Shown: positions 44,851 to 49,871 of the stretch, piece by piece
How positions within the stretch are numbered: position 1 is the first letter of the stretch
How the letters are laid out: each line of letters starts with the position of its first letter
Notes under the pieces: model-generated
The model's database searches: none
The model's input: the letters and a program-made list of their open reading frames with translations, nothing else
What the model was told of the DNA's origin: nothing
Position numbers and translations under genes: made by a program
Origin: Bacteroidota bacterium
Lineage (GTDB): Bacteria > Bacteroidota > Bacteroidia > CAILMK01 > JAAYUY01
DNA: 49,871 bases
Direction of reading: 5' to 3'
NCBI GenBank assembly: GCA_018698135.1
Contig: JABINZ010000084.1
Coordinates: 1-49,871 of the forward strand

Positions 44851-47703
44851 ATGCCGCAAAAAATAGTTGAAACATATAAGAATACCAGAGATTTAGAAGG
44901 TTTAAGTCATAAATCCTATTTATTACTTAAGAATGGTCATCAAAATAATCTCAAGAATATTGATTTGGCAATACCCCACGGAAAATTGGTTGTTGTTACA
45001 GGAGTATCTGGTTCCGGAAAATCATCTTTAGCATTTGAAACATTATACGAAGAGGGTCGAAGAAGGTATGTCGAAAGTTTGTCGGCCTACATTCGTCAGT
45101 TTTTGGGAAAAATAAGAAAACCTTTAATAGACTATATTAAGGGATTGCCCCCAGCTATTGCCATTGAACAAAAAAGATCTACATCGAATTCTCGATCGAC
45201 TGTAGGTACTGTAACTGAGATGTTTCACTATCTCAAATTGCTTTATGCCCGTTTGGGGAAAACCTATTCTCCTGTTTCTGGAAAAGAGGTAAAACGGCAA
45301 CGTGTTGATGACATTGTTGATTTTCTGGTTAAGCAGAAAAAGGATTCTCAAATACGTATTTTAGCGGAATTGAAATTAAAAGAAGATAGACTTTGGCCGG
45401 AAGAGCTTGGTATTCTTCTTCAAAAAGGATTCTCAAGAATAGTAATTTCCAGTGAAGATTATGATATTGAAGATATATTATCCAGCTTGGAGGAAAAAAC
45501 AATCAAGCCAGATTTATTAGATGCATTAGAATCAAATGCTTTTATTTTAATTGATCGTTTGATTTTAGATATTAGCGACAAGGATATTAATTTACGAGTT
45601 TCTGATTCAGTTCAAACGGCTTTGCACGAAGGGCACGGACGATGTTTGGTGCAACTGAATGGAAGTGAAAAATACAGTTTCTCCAATCAGTTTGAAGCAG
45701 ATGGAATCATATTCGAAGAACCAACTCCTGATCTTTTTTCATATAATAGCCCTTACGGTGCTTGTGATGAATGTGGAGGATTTGGCGAAATACTTGGCAT
45801 TGATGAGAACAAAGTAATTCTGAACAAGCAGCTTTCATTATATGATGGAGCAGTTATTTGTTGGGAAGGTGAGAAAATGAGTAAATGGAAAAAAGACTTT
45901 ATTCGCTCTGCAGATAAAGTGAATTTTCCAATATTTAAACCTTATCAGGAGTTAACCGAAAAGGAAAAAGACCTTTTATGGGATGGGTTTGATGAAACGG
46001 AAGGTATTTATGATTTTTTCAACTACCTCGAAAGCAATACCTACAAAGTTCATTACCGAATTTTCTTATCACGTTTTAAAGGAAGAACACGTTGTAAATC
46101 CTGTAAAGGTACGCGCCTCCGAAAAGAAGCTACCTATGTAAAAATTGGAGGGAAACACATCGGAGAATTGTTGCAATTACCCGTTAGCGATTTAAAGGAA
46201 TTCTTTGATCAGTTTTCCAAGGAAAATCTTAAAAATCCTATTGCTGAGCGATTACTACGTGAGATTAATTTGCGTTTGAACATGATGGTCAATGTGGGTT
46301 TAGGTTATTTGTCGCTGAATCGCACATCTCGCTCTTTGAGTGGAGGAGAAACACAACGAATACAATTGATTTATTCTTTAGGTAGTAATTTAACGGGAAG
46401 TTTATACATTTTAGATGAGCCAAGTATTGGTTTGCATCCTAAAGATACAGCCCAGTTAATTCAAGTATTAATTGGCCTGAGAGATTTGGGAAATACAGTT
46501 GTTGTGGTTGAGCATGATGAAGATATTATTCGGGCTGCTGACGAAATAATTGATTTAGGGCCACATGCTGGAAGGTTTGGTGGTAATATTATTTTTCAGG
46601 GAAATCATGAAAAAATAAAAAAGGAAGGTAGCGGTATAACAGCTCAATACCTAAATGGGGAATTGAAAATTCCAATAAGAAAGAAAATCACAGACTTTGA
46701 ACATTTTATAGAAATAACAGGCGCATCTCAATACAATCTAAAAAATATTGATGTAAAAATCCCTTTGCAAGCCATAAGTGTGGTGACCGGAGTTTCTGGT
46801 TCAGGAAAAACAACATTGGTCAAGGAGGTTTTGTTTGAAAGCCTAAAGAATATTGGAGAATCATTAAAACCCGATGCTGTTAATTGTAAAGAAATTAGTG
46901 GACGCTTTGATAAAATAAGAAATATTGAATTTGTATCTCAGGATAGTATTGACAGATCGCGTAGATCTAATGCAATCACTTATTTAAAGATTTTTGATCA
47001 TATCAGGGAGTTGATGTCTTCGCAGCAACTTTCAAAAATAAACGGCTACACACCTGCTTATTTTTCTTTCAATGTAGATGGTGGAAGATGCGAGGAGTGT
47101 AAGGGTGATGGGAAAATAGTTGTTGAAATGCAATTTGTGGCTGATATGAACCTGATTTGTGAAGAGTGTAAAGGCAAACGCTATAAGGACGATATTTTAG
47201 ATGTCATGTATAATGGTAAAAATATCAGCGATATACTTAATATGACTATCAGTGAGGGAATGGAGTTTTTTGCTGATCAAAAAGCCATTATCAGTGGGCT
47301 CGAACCTTTAGTGCAGGTTGGATTGGATTATCTTCAACTTGGGCAACCCACTTCCACATTAAGTGGTGGTGAGGCACAACGATTAAAACTGGCCAGTTTT
47401 CTGGCTAAAGGATTGAAAAAAGCTGATCCTTCATTGTTTATTTTCGATGAACCAACTACTGGATTGCACTGGCACGACATCAATAAATTGCTGAATTCTT
47501 TCAATGCTCTTTTAGACATTGGTCATACTATATTAATAATAGAGCACAATCTGGAAATTATTAAGAATGCCGACTATCTCATTGATCTAGGCAAGGAAGG
47601 TGGAGAAGAAGGTGGCTATTTGGTTTATCAAGGACCTCCTGAAAAATTGATTGGAAATAAAGATTCATATACAGCCAAATACCTGAAAAGCAAACTAAAT
47701 TAG
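44851..47703 (+). CDS. uvrA: UvrA-family excinuclease ATPase, divergent paralogue type
   Basis: 950 residues from ATG 44851. It has both ABC modules: Walker A1 'GVSGSGKSS' (51-59), signature '[13 protein letters not shown]', Walker B1 '[13 protein letters not shown]'; Walker A2 'GVSGSGKTT' (from 647), '[15 protein letters not shown]', '[13 protein letters not shown]'. The C-terminal zinc module is intact (CEEC near 747 and CEEC near 770). The N-terminal zinc module keeps C305/C308 ('[10 protein letters not shown]'), but the usual first CPxCG pair is replaced by 'FEADGI' (281-286). The normally strict 'QSPIGRTPRSNPATY' is '[15 protein letters not shown]'. It resembles the second UvrA lineage of Bacteroidota (from memory). 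Role in nucleotide excision repair is likely but may be specialised. Confidence 0.9.
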   Translation: MPQKIVETYKNTRDLEGLSHKSYLLLKNGHQNNLKNIDLAIPHGKLVVVTGVSGSGKSSLAFETLYEEGRRRYVESLSAYIRQFLGKIRKPLIDYIKGLPPAIAIEQKRSTSNSRSTVGTVTEMFHYLKLLYARLGKTYSPVSGKEVKRQRVDDIVDFLVKQKKDSQIRILAELKLKEDRLWPEELGILLQKGFSRIVISSEDYDIEDILSSLEEKTIKPDLLDALESNAFILIDRLILDISDKDINLRVSDSVQTALHEGHGRCLVQLNGSEKYSFSNQFEADGIIFEEPTPDLFSYNSPYGACDECGGFGEILGIDENKVILNKQLSLYDGAVICWEGEKMSKWKKDFIRSADKVNFPIFKPYQELTEKEKDLLWDGFDETEGIYDFFNYLESNTYKVHYRIFLSRFKGRTRCKSCKGTRLRKEATYVKIGGKHIGELLQLPVSDLKEFFDQFSKENLKNPIAERLLREINLRLNMMVNVGLGYLSLNRTSRSLSGGETQRIQLIYSLGSNLTGSLYILDEPSIGLHPKDTAQLIQVLIGLRDLGNTVVVVEHDEDIIRAADEIIDLGPHAGRFGGNIIFQGNHEKIKKEGSGITAQYLNGELKIPIRKKITDFEHFIEITGASQYNLKNIDVKIPLQAISVVTGVSGSGKTTLVKEVLFESLKNIGESLKPDAVNCKEISGRFDKIRNIEFVSQDSIDRSRRSNAITYLKIFDHIRELMSSQQLSKINGYTPAYFSFNVDGGRCEECKGDGKIVVEMQFVADMNLICEECKGKRYKDDILDVMYNGKNISDILNMTISEGMEFFADQKAIISGLEPLVQVGLDYLQLGQPTSTLSGGEAQRLKLASFLAKGLKKADPSLFIFDEPTTGLHWHDINKLLNSFNALLDIGHTILIIEHNLEIIKNADYLIDLGKEGGEEGGYLVYQGPPEKLIGNKDSYTAKYLKSKLN

Positions 47704-47707
47704 TGTA

Positions 47708-47780
47708 TACGCCTCAGTTGGTGTTATCACCAACGGTTTTCTGGATTGTCATTTTGTTGGTGATAACACCAACAAGGGCA
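47708..47780. repeat. 73-base hairpin repeat, copy 1
   Basis: The two 18-base arms GTTGGTGTTATCACCAAC (47717-47734) and GTTGGTGATAACACCAAC (47756-47773) are exact reverse complements around a 21-base loop. Each arm is itself a 7-base-stem mini-hairpin, so a long hairpin or a double hairpin can form. Begins 5 bases after the uvrA stop. Confidence 0.9.
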
Positions 47781-47855
47781 AAAGGATTGAGATTAAAACT
47801 TTGTCGACAACCGCGGTCAATAGGTTTCCCATGCTAAAAGTTCTCACTCAACTCT

Positions 47856-47878
47856 GGTTTAAGTTTGCAACTTAAACC
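47856..47878 (+). terminator. Palindrome followed by T-rich DNA, possible terminator
   Basis: GGTTTAAGTT (47856-47865) pairs perfectly with AACTTAAACC (47869-47878) around TGC, followed on the + strand by TTTTATTTAT. It could end uvrA transcription; the low GC of the stem weakens the call. Confidence 0.4.
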
Positions 47879-47978
47879 TTTTATTTATCTGCAATTTTGG
47901 TTTATTCATTATTCGCCCATTTGCAAACTTTAGCTAGGATTGGTTTTTATACTTTCAGACCACACAGGTTTAGCCTTT

Positions 47979-48051
47979 TACGCCTCAGTTGGTGTTATCA
48001 CCAACGGTTTTCTAGATTATCATTTTGTTGGTGATAATACCAACAAAGGCA
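47979..48051. repeat. 73-base hairpin repeat, copy 2
   Basis: Same length and layout as copy 1 with four differences, all G-to-A or C-to-T. The arms are 47988-48005 and 48027-48044. The single arm change (C to T) leaves a G-T/U wobble in both the long hairpin and the mini-hairpin, so the structure is preserved. Confidence 0.9.
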
Positions 48052-48112
48052 GAATTTGCAAACTTGAGCTAGGATTGGTATGCTAAAAGTTCCTGTGAGT
48101 TTTAAAAGCAAT

Positions 48113-48934
48113 TTATACAGCCACCCCAAACTCCCTCAATGCATCATTCAAAGAAGTTTTTAAATCAGTTGAGGCTTTTCGTTTGCCGATGATCAAAGCA
48201 CATTGCACCTGATATTCTCCTGCAGGAAATTTTTTGGGATAAGAGCCTGGGATAACTACTGATCTGGCAGGAATTCTACCTTTCAACTCAATAGGTTTAT
48301 CTCCACTTACATCAATAATTTTTGTCGATTTTGTAATAACAACATTGGCTCCAAGCACTGCTTCTTTTTCAATATGAACTCCTTCTACAACTATGCTTCG
48401 CGAACCAATAAAGCAGCCATCTTCAATAATAACCGGAGCTGCTTGAACAGGTTCCAAAACACCACCAATTCCAACACCTCCACTGAGATGAACATTCTTT
48501 CCTATTTGAGCACAAGAACCAACAGTGGCCCAGGTATCTATCATGCTACCTTCGTCAACAAAAGCACCAATATTCACATAAGATGGCATAAGTATTACAC
48601 CTGCTGAAATATAGGCACCATATCGAGCAACAGCATGAGGCACCACCCGTATTCCTAATTCAGCATAATTCGATTTTAATGGAATTTTATCATGGAATTC
48701 CATTGGGCCGGCATGTGAAGATGACATTTTTGAAATTGGGAAGTAGAGAATAACAGCTTTTTTGATCCACTCATTTACGATCCAACCGTCTGCATTGGGT
48801 TCTGCCACACGCAGTTTACCTTTATCCAATAGTTCGATAACTGAGAGAATATCTTCTTTGCTTTTTTCATTATTCAATAAGCTTCTGTTTTCCCAGCTTG
48901 CTTCTATGCTTTTTTTTAAATCAGAAATATTCAT
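48113..48934 (-). CDS. dapD: Tetrahydrodipicolinate N-succinyltransferase
   Basis: 273 residues, the family's usual length (274 in E. coli). The N-terminal helical domain includes 'GKLRVAEPNADGWIVNEWIK'; the left-handed beta helix has 'AVARYGAYISAGVILMPSYV', 'DEGSMIDTWATVGSCAQIGK', 'HLSGGVGIGGVLEPVQAAPV' and 'IIEDGCFIGSRSIVVEGV'. It transfers a succinyl group from succinyl-CoA to tetrahydrodipicolinate in the lysine/diaminopimelate pathway feeding peptidoglycan. It begins 8 bases after the propeller-like gene on the same strand. Confidence 0.96.
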   Translation of the reverse strand: MNISDLKKSIEASWENRSLLNNEKSKEDILSVIELLDKGKLRVAEPNADGWIVNEWIKKAVILYFPISKMSSSHAGPMEFHDKIPLKSNYAELGIRVVPHAVARYGAYISAGVILMPSYVNIGAFVDEGSMIDTWATVGSCAQIGKNVHLSGGVGIGGVLEPVQAAPVIIEDGCFIGSRSIVVEGVHIEKEAVLGANVVITKSTKIIDVSGDKPIELKGRIPARSVVIPGSYPKKFPAGEYQVQCALIIGKRKASTDLKTSLNDALREFGVAV

Positions 48935-48942
48935 GTTTTACA

Positions 48943-49871
48943 TTAAAAGCGTGATAGATAAATTTTGTTGTCTTTTCCAGCTATCAGCTCCAGTTTACCA
49001 TCTCCATTCATATCGAAAAATGTGAAGGGCGTATTGCATTCTACCGGAAAATTTCGCTCTGGAACACCATTGAGATCCGACATATATAACTTATTCATTC
49101 CCTTATTTACGTAGGCAAGTTGATAGTGGTCTTCAATTTTTAACAGTTTGGGATGGAATGTAGCAGGAGCTTCCAAGGAAAGTGAATATAGAATTTCTCC
49201 TTCTTTAGAGAATACAAGAAATGAACTTTGATCAACAAAAATTAAATCTTTTTCTTTGTCTGCATTCAAATCGACATAATCAAAAAACACCTCTTGACTA
49301 AAATTGCCGAATCGTTGCACCTCAACTGCATCAGTCATGCTGATAAAAAAAGTGTTTCCTGAAGTGTCAATTGATATAAGATAGGAGTCGTCATTGTCGA
49401 CACCAAATCGCATTTGCAAAGGATTGCTGAATTTTGTTTGCAGGTAAATTTTCTTATTTATTTTATTTCCTTTTAAATCCCATCGATAAAAATTGCCCTT
49501 ATCGGACACACCAAAAAACTGGGTTTTATTTGAGCGTACAAAATAGCGAATAGGGAAATTCAAATTTCCGCTAATTTCCTGTGGGCTCCAGCCAGACATT
49601 GGTTCTCCTCTGAGGTTGAAACCAAAAATATGATTCTTTTCTGTTCCTACAAAAATACGTGTATCTGTTTTACTTTTTTGATATAAACTTATTCCAGAAC
49701 TTGCTTTTGCGCTTAAGCGAATAGGATAATTAGCTGTATTTCGACCCAATCTATCAATCAGTTGAAGGTGAGTTTCAGTTGTAAATAAATACTGTAGTTT
49801 TTTGTTTTTATAGAAATCTACCTGGTGAATATCGCCCACTATTTTGTTATCCAATTGTCTTTTCCATAGAA
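48943..49871 (-). CDS. C-terminal part of a large propeller-like protein, 5' end outside the window
   Basis: The frame is open to the right edge (309 residues visible, ...LWKRQLDNKIVGDIHQ...). The first in-frame candidate, a TTG at 49854, is an internal Leu codon, so the true start lies beyond the window. The sequence has WD/PQQ-like blades ('RIFVGTEKNHIFGFNLRGEP', 'TQFFGVSDKGNFYRWDLKGN') and calcium-loop-like 'DLNADKEKDLIFVD' and 'DMNGDGKLELIAGKD' of VCBS/FG-GAP repeats. There is no T9SS sorting domain at this end. Probably periplasmic or envelope-associated; function unknown. Confidence 0.7.
   Translation of the reverse strand, partial: LWKRQLDNKIVGDIHQVDFYKNKKLQYLFTTETHLQLIDRLGRNTANYPIRLSAKASSGISLYQKSKTDTRIFVGTEKNHIFGFNLRGEPMSGWSPQEISGNLNFPIRYFVRSNKTQFFGVSDKGNFYRWDLKGNKINKKIYLQTKFSNPLQMRFGVDNDDSYLISIDTSGNTFFISMTDAVEVQRFGNFSQEVFFDYVDLNADKEKDLIFVDQSSFLVFSKEGEILYSLSLEAPATFHPKLLKIEDHYQLAYVNKGMNKLYMSDLNGVPERNFPVECNTPFTFFDMNGDGKLELIAGKDNKIYLSRF

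Larger units (their letters stand above)
47704..48112. other. Intergenic repeat block between uvrA and dapD
   Basis: 409 bases without a gene. It contains two 73-base copies of a hairpin repeat (47708-47780, 47979-48051), a 26-base element twice (47919-47944 and 48054-48079, one mismatch), a 13-base element ATGCTAAAAGTTC twice (47831-47843, 48080-48092) and a separate 10-base-arm palindrome (47856-47878). The block lies between convergent genes and may terminate transcription from both sides. Confidence 0.8.

Noticed and set aside
47708-48051. Possible CRISPR array from the repeated hairpins near 47.7-48.05 kb
   Set aside because: Only two long copies 271 bases apart, with a spacer of about 200 bases, further internal repeats, and no cas genes.
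48943-49854. A complete gene starting at 49854
   Set aside because: The supposed start is TTG within an open frame that continues to the window edge, so the gene is partial.

Overview
The window looks like chromosomal DNA of a Bacteroidota (Bacteroidetes) bacterium. Evidence: AT-rich sequence; four secreted proteins ending in type IX secretion (T9SS) type-A sorting domains; a long SecA with the lineage's internal insertions; a LiaF-like/LytS/LytTR cassette; FISUMP-type and Asp-box surface proteins; and repeated TAnnTTTG (-7) promoter boxes 14-53 bases before start codons. I saw no rRNA, tRNA, CRISPR array, transposase, phage or defence genes.

Layout. 1-2002: 5' part of a TPR protein (- strand), then ThpR and a CnoX-type thioredoxin. 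2129-4686: envelope-sensing cassette (LiaF-like membrane protein, LytS-type kinase, LytTR regulator). 4795-7153: aprBA, adenylylsulfate reductase, the most unexpected genes here, followed by a terminator and a perfect palindrome. 7602-10457: large secreted seven-bladed propeller protein, with the same palindrome repeated after it. 10620-12972: pyruvate kinase and a T9SS cargo protein. 12974-20091 (-): Ycf48-like lipoprotein, then hisS, a SprT-like protease, an OstA-like protein and a DUF1573/vWA protein as a likely operon. 20176-25752 (-): inactive M16 peptidase homologue, DsbD, GmhA. 25858-27702 (-): secreted Asp-box protein. 27792-30253 (+): tadA, an nrnA-like gene, FISUMP lipoprotein. 30257-35351 (-): LptF/G permease, two glycosyltransferases and ribBA in tight succession. 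35549-42395 (+): secA, deoC, SPOR protein, M20 amidohydrolase, M43 protease, mostly overlapping. 42401-44483 (-): small lipoprotein, nucleoside phosphorylase, ECF sigma factor. 44851-47703 (+): divergent UvrA. 47704-48112: nested repeats. 48113-49871 (-): dapD and the C-terminal part of a propeller-like protein.

Most genes are housekeeping (translation, envelope biogenesis, secretion, lysine and riboflavin synthesis) mixed with surface proteins. Points for follow-up are aprBA in this lineage, the paired palindromes around the propeller gene, the M16 protein whose HxxEH site has become YLISY, the UvrA lacking two zinc ligands, and the nested repeat block between uvrA and dapD. I found no convincing new multi-gene system; the strongest leads are metabolic (aprBA) and structural (repeat families).
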